The position numbers and the translations under genes are program-made. DNA of 39,746 nt, from positions 173,515 to 213,260 of the forward strand of contig NW_014577549.1 in assembly GCF_000485595.1 (NCBI RefSeq), given 5' to 3'. The DNA comes from Priapulus caudatus (lineage: Eukaryota > Priapulida > Priapulimorpha > Priapulimorphida > Priapulidae). The notes below the pieces were generated by a model. That model was given only the letters and a program-made list of their open reading frames with translations. It was not told where the DNA came from and searched no databases. Numbering within the stretch: position 1 is the first letter of the stretch; every line of letters starts with the position of its first letter. Of this stretch, positions 12,611 through 24,487 are shown piece after piece.

Positions 12611-14663
12611 CTCATCATTGATGGTAGTGTGGCGACTTACTCTCTAACCGCTTCGCTTCGTTTGACTTTCGCTTTCTCTCTCTGTAGGGGTTTATGATGT
12701 GTCACCGCCGCGTTAAACCCGACTACAAATTAGATCGATAGCTATATATAGATATATGCGCCGTGCATCGTGTCAATGCAGTCAAACAACAATAGTGATG
12801 GAGAGTAAAAACGCTACGCTGTCTACGCTGTGGCGGAGGTTTGCTATCTCCGATTGCTCTTGTGTATATATATCAGGAGCTAATAATGACTAATTTTTGT
12901 CATTATTTGCCATTATTTGACATTATTTTGTCATTATTTATGACAAATATTTGTCATTATTAGCTCCTGATATATATTTATGTATGTGTGGGTAAAGTTA
13001 AAGCAGCTACCCCTGACAGGCTTATTACTTTACTTGTGTCGTTAGTCTTGTTAGATCTTTACTATCAAGCTCCATAATTTCTTTGTTTGATTGATTGCAA
13101 TCTCTTGCTGTGCAGTTTTTTTATACAACAAATTTTGTAGAATTTTTTTTTATAAGCAATTTTCAATTAGTAAATGAGATTTATTATAGAGTAGTTAACT
13201 AGTCTGAAAGAGTGTTGTATACATGAACATATGGTTGTAGATATACGCGGTGTATTTCTCAGAGAATACATATAATGACATTTACAAATGTCTTATGACC
13301 ATACGATCCATTTTTTATTCAACAATATTTTAATATATATTTGTATAGTTGTTAACGCAAGAATATGTTAGATACAGATAGGTAATATTGAAAGTAGCAA
13401 AATTGATAGAAATTGATGTAAAATCTGGAGAAGAGATGTTACTATCTGTAATAATGTATAGGTTAGAATGTAAGTAACAAACTGTATCGTCACTCACTCA
13501 CTGTTCATGCATACAAATGAATTAGATGTGAACAGAAAATGTGCAGAATTAAGAGTTTCTTGTTTAGCTGCTTACGTGCATCTAACTACGAACACAGTGA
13601 TGCCTTGCAGCTGGTAATAAATTATACCATTTTAATAAGCGAGTGTATATTATATGCATTGAATTATTCAGATCTTAAAGCTAGGATTGCTCATGTTGTC
13701 ACCAACAGTTTCCATATTTTCTCAACCGTACTGATACTTACCGATACTCGTTGTATAACACCAAATATACATACACCAAAATAGCTAACATGTCATAGAA
13801 CACTCGGACAACATTCTTTTCACCAATATGTGCACCGATCTGCATTTCAAATTAGATCGTTTACATATTATGTCAACAAACCTTGCGCGTGATTTTTGCT
13901 CTAGCGAGACCAGAACGCTGTCTCTACACTACTAGGGTAGTTACCTTTATATATATTTCAAGATAGGTAGGTACCATACGACCAGTCTATAAATATTTGC
14001 ATTACATAACTACGTGCACTTGTTTTGTGGGACCGTTTAAACATTTCATTGTCGCGAATCTGAAGATAGTACGTGGGCGCACGTTTGTTGTTCATCTGCT
14101 GTTTTATGTCCGATAACAGCACAAATTGTGGTGATTGTTGTGCCGGAGTAATCGGCAAAAAGTTCACTAATTGGTGAGACCCAATTTGTCTACACTTATG
14201 CAGTTTTTCAATTTTGTGTGTGAGATAGTCTGTTTAATAACCTGCTGCACTGCAATTCATGAGCAAAAATTTGACAAAACGTGTCAAGTTCGGTCAGAGC
14301 TTTGTCATTATTTTAGCTAGTCACCCTACGTAAACAACACCCAGGGTTCTTTGTGCTTACATGGCTGAGCACTAAATTTACAGCAAACAGGCTGGTATGC
14401 TAACAGAATACATAACCATTTTACTTACTGTTTAATACTGACGATGTAAAATAATATTTAAAAAAAGGTCCATTCAACAACCAAATTCTTCCACCAATTT
14501 GCTTCAAAATCCATACAGTTGAAGAGTTGGTCTAAATCGGGTATATATGTAATTTAACGCACAACCGGCAGCTGCTTTTCACTATATACTGTCCAGTGTA
14601 ACAAGTGCGCATACCCTACCTAACCATTACAACGTACGTACGCACGTATGCATATATATCAGG
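12611..14663 (+). mobile_element. Dispersed repeat, copy C
   Basis: Direct copy of 4357-6784. It starts CTCATCATTGATGG right after the AT microsatellite and ends at GCATATATATCAGGAG, the point where the foldback element begins in arm A. It is shorter than arm A (2.05 against 2.43 kb), mainly through many small indels. No foldback element follows it. It has no coding capacity that I can support. Confidence 0.75.
12865..12978. mobile_element. Small hairpin MITE nested in copy C
   Basis: Near-perfect terminal inverted repeats of about 25 bases: ATATATCAGGAGCTAATAAT and on at the left, ATTATTAGCTCCTGATATAT at the right. The centre consists of repeated CATTATTTG. The tip sequence is shared with the 894-bp foldback element, suggesting one mobilising enzyme. 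Confidence 0.75.
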
Positions 14664-14867
14664 AGTTGATGAGGCACTACAGAGTTCCCCTACACCTGGA
14701 AGCTGCTTGCTCTGCATCCACAATTTAACGAGCAAGTTTCGTGAATCAGAACTAGCGCATAACGTGCGATACGAATAACACAACACAATTGGTGGTTGTC
14801 CCAGGTGACATGATCTGAAACCCAGCATGCATTAGAGACATTTGTCAGGTGAAACCAAGTGACAAAT

Positions 14868-14995
14868 CAGATTCATTGTTCCTCAGGTGTCTGCAGGTGA
14901 AATCACGTGTCACGTGACCACACACGACAAATCAGATGCATTCGTCAGGTGTCACGTGACCACACACGACAAATCAGATGCATTCGTCAGGCGTC
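14868..14995. repeat. Short tandem repeat overlapping the last exon
   Basis: A roughly 41-base unit containing GTCACGTGACCACACACGAC and CAGATGCATTCGTCAGG occurs twice (14910-14950, 14951-14991), with a diverged third version at 14868-14905. The proximal copy covers the putative stop codon of the minus-strand gene, so the repeat has contributed its last codons. Confidence 0.7.
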
Positions 14996-15163
14996 TGCAT
15001 GTGAACCTCGACGGTGGCTTCTTCGGATGTAATGGACGACAAGTGGCCGATCGTTAACTTTTGCTGATCGCCCGTCTCCGGCCATACGGCTCTCCTCCCG
15101 AGAATTTGCACAGTCTGGAGCCGCGCCCTATTGTATGCGGCTATCAGACTGAATCCAAACCTC
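14974..15163 (-). CDS. Probable last exon
   Basis: Acceptor GTGTTGCAG, open for 62 codons to TGA at 14976-14974; it includes [12 protein letters not shown] and TVQILGRR. This frame needs phase 2 but the preceding exon ends in phase 1. Either a base is missing, a small exon was overlooked, or the true frame ends after about seven codons. Confidence 0.5.
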
Positions 15164-18100
15164 CTGCAACACAACAGAAGGATTCCGTAGACGTCGGAGG
15201 GAAAATTAGTGCTCTCAGTGGTGTTGTCAATCGGTTGTAATTTCGTAATCGATCATCGGTTGCACCCGAGTAACCTATTTTTTTTCAACCTATGAAATCG
15301 ATTATGGATTTCAACCAAGCGCTTGGTTCGAGCCACTGTTCAACCGATGATCGAGTATAATCGATGATCGTGACATCACTAGCTCTCAGACACACATTTG
15401 ACATCTGTGTTGAGGAGTCACGCGTTTATCCTTATCGGTCCTACCCATTATTAGTTACGAACGACCGACTGGCAGGCATTCGGACTTGAAAACGGGCAGA
15501 GATGACATTTACTGTATACGCCATATTTTTCGCGTACAGATATATTTTCGCAAATTCAGACTTGACGGACAATTTCGCGAGTGGTTAATTTCGCGGTCGG
15601 TGAATTCCCGAATCAGTGAAGAACAGTGTGTTGCCATTTTCGCGGTCGGGGATGCGTTCGCGAAATTCGCGAAAATTAAAGCGCGAAATCGTATACAGTA
15701 TTCTATTATATTTTCCCATCATGCTACGTTACCTCATGCATACGTATTCGACCATCCCGGCGCCACCTATCGCGAGGATCTGTAAGAACGTCTGGTCGAC
15801 GGTGCGCAGTATGACGACAGAGCCGACGGGCGCCCCGGCCATCAGCAGCAGTAGCGCCACCGTCTCCGTCCAGTGCCGCTGTGTGAAGATCACAGGCAGC
15901 CAGAAACACCACACTGCTCCTTCCTTCACATGGTACTGCAGACAGATCAAAATCAGACCGATCAGTGACACAGCAATAGTCCAGGCAATCTGTGGTTTGA
16001 CCTGGACAAAATGCCCACATGCCCGTGTCTCTTGAAACCCTCCCAAACAACGGATCAAAAAAGTAGGAAAAAGAAAGTTGGGGAAAATTCCTAATTTGCA
16101 TAAATTAAGAATGGCCACTTTTGCCCACATTTTCAGTGATAATGTATGCACATTGCACAGACCCCCCAATATTGGTACAAATTGAATCATTTTCACATAA
16201 CATTTTGCAAGGATATGTTCACTGAATATGTTTTGCAAATAATGCAAACAGTGTATAAAAAATGTACTGCAGACAGATCAAAATCAAACCGATCAGTCAT
16301 GCAGCAAGCGCACCACTCCTCGTCATATCACAGGATAACCCCCTCGCCCAGGAATAGTTCTTCCGACACGAATTAAAATTTATTGAAAAAGGTCTTTTGT
16401 ATTAAAGATACTGTCAGGGTTACGGACAGGTACCTTGCAAAGGGCATTGCAACATAACTGCTTATCAAATTCAATAAAACTCATATCTATTTCATAAAAG
16501 AGAAGTCTCTCTATGCTCTCGATGTAAATAATCAAAAAAACTTCATAGCTAATTACGAGACAACCTATGATCTGTTTCACCCCCCCCCCTCCTGCCTGAG
16601 GGAAATGAAAGTCCTCTCCTCCTCCTAGTGTCCAAGGAAAGTCCAAGGAACATCTAATGTACTCTAGTGTCTGTAATGTCCAAGTTCACAAACGGACAAA
16701 AAAAAGACAACAGAACAACAACAACAAACGAACAAAAGGAACGAAAAAAGGCAAAAGGTTGACAAGTTCTATGCGGTGGCCGACGCTAACCATCTGCTTG
16801 CAGACTTTGCAGTGAAGGTCGTCGGGAGCGAGGCTCTCCATGAGCCAACGACGGAGGCAGTCGTGATGGACGACGGCGACGTCGCCACGGCAACCGCACG
16901 GCTCGATCAGTTCGCCTGCATCACGTCGCTCCATGTCATAGCAGATCCAGCATTCCTTACTCGTCGACGACGGCTCACCTGCCAAACACCAAACAACACG
17001 CAATAAGTGATCGGTGGCCACCTTGTGGGGACGAGTGTCCGATGACCGATACGAATGTGAAATGTACATGAGAATCATGTGAAATCATGGTTCATACAGT
17101 ACTGAAATTTTTTCCAAGGACTTTTCAAGGACATTTTATCGGAAATTCAAGGACATTTTATCAGACATTTTATTGGAATTCATACACAGAACAAAACATA
17201 CCTGGATTAATTTAATAACCACATTCTTAATCACTGCATGTCACCTCTAAAACTTACCTGGATCACATTAATAAACCCTTCTAAACACTTCTACTTCTAC
17301 AACATACCTTGATTTACTGACTGATTTTACTGACTTACTGTAATTTGTGATCATCATTTAACTGTCTATCGTGTCTATAGCTTTTTAAGCTCATTTAACG
17401 CACTTTTTATTGAGGTTTGCACATTATTGATAGTACAACATTTCTTTTTATTACAGGAAAGGATTCTTTCTAAAAATTCAAAGACATTTTCATGAAATTC
17501 AAGGACATTTTCATGAAATTCAAGCACTTTTCAACATTTACATCATCAACATTTACTAAATTCAAGTACTTTTCAAGGACTCCCCTCAAATTCAAGGACT
17601 TTTCAAGGACTCCCCTCAAATTCAAGGACTTTTCAAGGACTGTGCGAACCATGGAAATGTACATGAGCGGCATTACCTTACACTGCTCATAATAATTACG
17701 CGCGTTTAAGTATTTATTATCTCACTTATTATATTATTCAGTAATTCCCAAAAATGAAAGATGCGATGGACACATTTTCCTCGCTTGTTGGTATTATAAA
17801 TAACGTCACCAATAAAAGTGTATATAGTTTGCAGGGTATGGTTAATAGATGGCAGCACATACCAGCAGCAGATGTGGTCGGAGCTGTGTTGTAAGTCGCG
17901 TACTTCCTCTTAAGCAGACGATCGGTCTCGGAGTCTTCCTGCCGATCCAGATCCAGATCCAACTGCTTGAGGATCTTCTTAGGATTTAGGATCCAAAGCT
18001 GCTCCGGACTGTAGTAGACAAGAGAAGCGTGAGAAGAACATGAATTCTTCATCGGTGCCATCTCTACGGTGAAGCATTTCGGTCGCTGTCATGATTTCCA

Positions 18101-21100
18101 AATACAAGTGATGTTTACAGACCACCTCACCCATCAGTGTTAGCCCAGTCCTCCTGTTCAAATGCTCTGACGTATAATGAATAAAATAATTAATCATGTC
18201 CAAAGGCCTTCTGTGAAGCTCGGCTGAAAGCAATGCGTCACCTCCGAGCGATTCATGACGTGTAATATCTTGCAGTTCTGTGTTGTCTCTACCACCAATG
18301 TTAACTCTCCCCTACTCAACACACCCAACAGATAATCTTACCTGCTCCAATTCCACAAGCAACATGGAAACCAGAGTGGTAAGACAATATTTCACTATAT
18401 TTTTTTGGATTGAGCATTTCTGAGCAATAACTTTAGCTCTCCTCTACTCAACACACCCAACAAATAATCTTACCTGCTCCAATTCCACAAGCAACATGGA
18501 AACCAGAGTGCAACTCCCAGTTCAGCAACACGAAACAAGACATCATAGCAATTTCTTTCCCGTATCTTGAGCCTGCAAAGATGAGACATAGTTACACACA
18601 AGTATAGCAGAGTACATCGACTACTAACACTAATGACTAACCACCTATCAATTATCAGTCCCCGTAAAACTTTCACGACGCAATCATGACTGGTACCTAT
18701 CTTTAAAAGTATACAAAGGGATTTAACCTAGTGTAGACAGGGTTCCGCGTGAGAAAAAATCACGCACTAGATTTGTTGACATATGTAAACAGTCCAAGCT
18801 AAAACGCAGATCGGTGCACATATTAGTGGAAAGCATGTTGTACGAGTGTTCTATGACATGTTAGCCTTACTATATATATTTGGTGTTATGGTTAGTTGGT
18901 AAAACCATGAGAAATCCTCGCTTTAATACGTTACGCCTCATCAAGGTTCTTCATCACACACAAAACTATAAACTAATTATCTGGCTTGCAAGCTATTCGA
19001 GTGGCTACCTGCAGCTACTCAAATTTGATTTTATCTGCAAGAATAAAATGCAATTAAAATGCAATTAAATTAAAATGCAAGAATTAAAATGCAATTATCT
19101 GCTCTCTCTGGCTGAAGATCACGATCACAAAGACCTAAAGACAAAACTAGGGCGGCCCGTAAGGTGGTCCTTTGTCAACCACTAACATTTGTCAACCCCC
19201 ATGATGTCTTAATCGAGCAATGTGATCGTGAACAGCCAATAATAAAACTAAATTTTCAAACCAGGTTATCAAAGTAAAAACTAAACAACTGACCTTTGCT
19301 TCCACTTGTCACCCATGATGTCCCACACAAGGAACATGATTGTGAAGACTTGCAGGCCAGCCTGCACAACAAGACCGAGACGCGACATGTGCAGCTGCGT
19401 GGTGTTCACCCACTTCTGTGTGTCCACCCGATTCGACCAGGCTCCGTGTACCTACCGACATAGTAGCATACGCGTGGAAATTACACGTGAAATCCACGTT
19501 TGATAAGACGTATGTGTCAGGGTTCATAGTAGTAAGACACATGTTGAAATAAGGACTTATAAGACCCTTTTTGGAGGCCAAAATAAGACTTTTTTACGCG
19601 ATTTCTGATAGATCACCGACTATTAAAGTACACTAATAATATTTATATACACAATTGCACAGCAGATTTAATTATTCCGTATTATATATACAACAACTCT
19701 GTCGAGAACAGTTTATAAAACCTAGGGTCCTTTGGCAAAAAATAAGGACTATTAAGTACTTTTCTAAGATTTCACCAAAAATAAGTACTAATAAGGGCCC
19801 TTATTTTATTTTTGGCAAAATAAGTGCTTATAAGACTTTGGAAGACCCGCTACGAACCCTGTGTGTATGTGTATTATATACCTGCACACATGTATAAATA
19901 ACACGTCTGTCAACTCAGACAATGATAAATGCGTTATGCATGCAGACGACAGTACATACCCTAAAGTACGTCTCCACGCCATAGACAAGGAAGAATATCA
20001 CAGCAACAAACATCAGGAATGCAAATATTGCATTCACGCAGAACGAAACAAGGCCCTGTAACACAAAACACCGAGCTTTCAATGCATTGATCAACAACAC
20101 ACAGACATTATTACGAACAATCACTCAATAATTCACGGATCCCAAGTTCCCCAACCTCATAATTGACCTCTAGTGTCTGGAATGAGTCACAGATAGTCTT
20201 AGCTAATTACTGCTGTGTAGGCCATCTAAAAGACCATGCTTGGCAACAAGGTACCACAAAGTCAACAACTTGGAGTGCAAGCGTAAAAAAAACATGCAAA
20301 ACCCAGAGTAACTTGATCTACCCAGCAAACAGATTGAAGAGGGTACGGCACGCGTCTCGCAGCCTTGTGAGGCATGCGTCTCGCAGCCACGCGTCTCGCA
20401 GCCTTGTGAGGCGCGCATCTCGCTCTCACCTGCACGTCGCTGTCGGTGATCATGTCCGTGGCGATGAAGCGCAGCATCAGCACCAGGTAGACGAACGCGT
20501 TAAACACGTAGAACGAGACGAGCGACTTGCTGAGGAAGCGCGGCCGGTCTAACCTGACGTCGTTCAGGTGAAACGCCTGCGAACACGCGACGACAACATG
20601 GTAAACGAACGCGTTAAACACGTAGAACGAGACGAGCGACTTGCTGAGGAAGCGCGGCCGGTCTAACCTGACGTCGTTCAGGTGAAACGCCTGCGAACAC
20701 GAGACGACAACATGGTAAACGAACGCGTTGAACACGTAGAACGAGACGAGCGACTTGCTGAGGAAGCGCGGCCGGTCTAACCTGACGTCGTTCAGGTGAA
20801 ACGCCTGCGAACACGTGACGACAACATGGCAACGTGTTAAAACGCTGTAAAAATGCTCTCGCAGCAAAATGCATAGATATACCTACTGTGAGCTCGTCCA
20901 TGTTGCAAAAATTCACTACAACTCATTTGTGTTGCTACTTTCATAACATTTCTTCACAAAATCCACAACATGGCAACAGGGGTAGAAATTAACTTTTGAA
21001 CAAGAGAGTCCTTGACCTTAAAAAGAGGGAGTTCACAGCAAAATGAGGGAGTCCGCAGTCTGAAGTTCAAAACTAAAGATATTAACAATAATGCATACAT

Positions 21101-24100
21101 GTGCTTATTTTGAAGATTCATGCGGTTGCACGATACGGCAAGTGCCCTTATTATCGCGGGACGACAACATGGCAACGTGTTAAATTAACTACGTCACAAA
21201 TTTTCTATGGTGTATATTTGTAAAAAGATTTGTTGCAATTTTTTTACATGAAAAGTAAGTACTAACTGCACTAAATGCATCCTCAAATTCTTACCTGATG
21301 AGATTGTTTTCCAACTAGTTAAAAAGCCAAAAAATCTGGGAGATTTGATATATTTATCACGACATTAAATGCTTGTTATGTGCTATGTATGAGTCACGAG
21401 TGTTTGTTCACATCGAATGGAATAGCAAAATAGGAAGTATAATACAGCAATTTAACTATAAAAAGTGAACAGAATCACTTACATTTTGTGAAAAACTGGA
21501 CAGAATCTTTTTTACTTTGACTATGTAATTACGGTGACGGCATCCCTTTAACGTGACGGCGAGGTATACAGCTATAACCGATGTAGCTTGGTATACAGCA
21601 AGCACACTTATGGCAGGCGACCCCCTCTACATTGCGCATGGGCAATGAAGATGGAAATCAAGGTCAGAGTTACGATGCGCCATGCTAGACATGCCCATGC
21701 TCGAGCTCAATGTACCTGTTGGTAGCACTCGACTAGTCTAATCTGATTATGAGACTCACCTCAGCCCACAGACAAATGACTAGCGATACTCCTGACAGCA
21801 GGAAGGGATAATAGGCCAGCAGCAGGTTGGACGCCCACTCTACCCGTATAGTATTCTGCAACAGAGAAATGTGTAAATTAAATAAAAAATTCTGCGAGTG
21901 AGCCATCGCAGAGCATGAGATTGCATGGTGCCAGAGGAAATGAATTTCCGAACGGAAGAATGACAGGAGATTGCAGTCAGTGATGGTGATGTAAGGTAGC
22001 AGTAGTTTATGAATATTTGGGGGATAGCAGTAGCAACATGTTGGTTTAGATGTCATGGAAATGCTTAAAGCATTTATAGCACTCCACCTGAACTAATGGC
22101 AGCAGTACAACATTTTTAAAATCAATACCCATGTCTCAATACAGCACTGCAATTATGACACCTTAATTCTATTATTAAAAACCTATATTTTCTCTCAGTA
22201 GATCATATATATCTGATAAAGGCACTGTTGTTCTATAGAGAGTTCTCGAGAGTGCCACACTCTGACTGGGTGAGAATACATTTGTGCCGAGACAGTAAAT
22301 TACTTGACTAATAATTACAGCGTTGACTTACTTTAGTCACGTAGCAGAAGATGCAGATCATAGATAATATCAGTATACTTTCATTGGAAACTAGATACTG
22401 TAGACGATACTGACTTACTTTGGTTGAGAAGTAGATGCCACGGATGGCGCTGGCTAAGATCACAAACACATAGAGTAGCTTCTGGCTGGTGACACTCACA
22501 GCAGCTGTCCATGAAGCCTTCTGCTGCTTCATATAGTCCGCACGCATGCACATAAACTGCAGGGCAAATTAAATACCAATCAGAAAGTTAGCATTAACAA
22601 TTCTTTATGCCGATTTAAAACCAAGGCAGAATGTAGAATAGACTCGTTCATGTATTTATATGATTTTGAGTAGAATATAACCTTTGGAATTTAGAATGGC
22701 ACTGTAAATACATTACACAACGCTTACTTTATCATCGTAGTACATTTTTAAAATCAACGATACAAATTCTTTACACGTTTTATGAATACGAAAACTACAG
22801 TAATAAATTACGCGTTTTAGTATATATAAAAGCTTTTCAGTAGTAAAAATCTCTGTTTTTTTAAAGTAGAAACAAGTGCACAGATGCACGTGGGTTACTC
22901 TTGCAACTGTAAACTGATGGTAATCAGTACGATTCTAATATACCCGATTACTCTAGACTTCTTTTATTATACTAGTAAAATTCGTCATAGTTAGAAAAAT
23001 AAAGCTAACAATTCATCATTTAGATGCAAGGCTAAATAAAACAGTTCATCGATACATATATAAATAACACAGGATGTGTGTCAAGCAAGGAGATCGAGTA
23101 TTACTCAAGAGGCGCATACCAGCTGTATTATCGAGACTGCTGACAGGAAGTAGAATACTGCGCCAAAACTAACGAAGTATCGCATGTTGACGTCTGCACA
23201 GGTTCCTCCACTGAACTGCACCTGTTGAATTATAATAAGTGCTCATAGTATTGCGTCACATCCTACCGGCTGGACCAGTGGCAGTAAACCGTAGAAATTC
23301 TCGGCGATATACAAAGAATACAGCCGTGCCACACGTTGTGCAGGCGTGTTTCTAAACGTGGTACGAGGTAAGCATGTGTAAGCTGCCATATGAATAAGTT
23401 AGGCTATGTTACCTACAGTTTGATCACATTACATGTTAGCACCATGTCCCGACTGATGTAAATTTGATTTTACTGTTCACATCAACTTTTATCTGCTATT
23501 GTAATATTTAAAAATGCAGAGAAATCTTGCATATTTTTGATAAATTTTATATATGGTAGAACTAGGCACGATGGCCTATACAAGTATTAAATGCTGTTAC
23601 CTCTGCATGCATGTTAGTGTTTCGCCTGGCCAAAAAGGTCTCTAAGGTGGTAATTTTTTTAGGGGTGTTTGCGTGTTTCGAGGTCCTAGCAAAGTGAGCA
23701 CCGCAGGTGAAAAAAATGGATTTTTTTTTAAATGGTGCAATTTGGTGCATTCTAAGCTATATTTTGATTTTAGTTCAATAAAGTGTAGTTTATTGATGGA
23801 GAAACAGTGATTTTCATGAGCATTTCTCGCGTTCTTTTGTGGGCTAAATCTCTCAGACACCGGTCTATAAAGGACAGCCTTTGGGGTTTTCCTTTGCTGA
23901 CCTCTATAAGCAGGCTTGACTGTATCTACACCCAGAAGTAAGAGTTGAGACGTAGTGGAAATGAGCAGCTTTCCGCATTGACAGTAGCAGTCAAGAATGA
24001 TCGATTGAACTCTATTTATACTGCAGCAATTCACGAGTGACTGGCTGATCGGCTGTGTGGCTAGCACCTAGCTTGTCTATGAGCGTGGCTGCATACATAC

Positions 24101-24330
24101 AATACCCGCACATTCACCACTCTTACCAACTGTTCAGTATGTGAAGTGAATAATATATGGGTCACTGGCTGATAGCCAGAAGGCCTAAAAATTTGCAACT
24201 GAATAGATACTGGTGCAAAGTTTGACATGCTGACCAGTGGCCACATTGCACCCCAGTTATAGACAAAAGGATGTAACGTACATGCACAGAACACAGAGTG
24301 ACAGACACACGCACGCACGCACGCATGCAC

Positions 24331-24365
<35 letters not shown>

Positions 24366-24433
24366 CTCACGCACAGGCGCATGCACGCACGCACGCACGC
24401 ACGCACGCACAGGTGCACGCACGCATGCACGCA

Positions 24434-24487
<54 letters not shown>

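Noticed and set aside
15486-16035. 99- and 139-codon plus-strand frames
   Set aside because: They cover a MITE and the antisense of the hairpin exon, whose minus-strand reading has membrane helices and splice sites.
20262-20867. 201-codon minus-strand frame with three peptide repeats as a repeat protein
   Set aside because: Each repeat is part intron end, part TM4 exon. Better explained as a partial-exon array with alternative acceptors.
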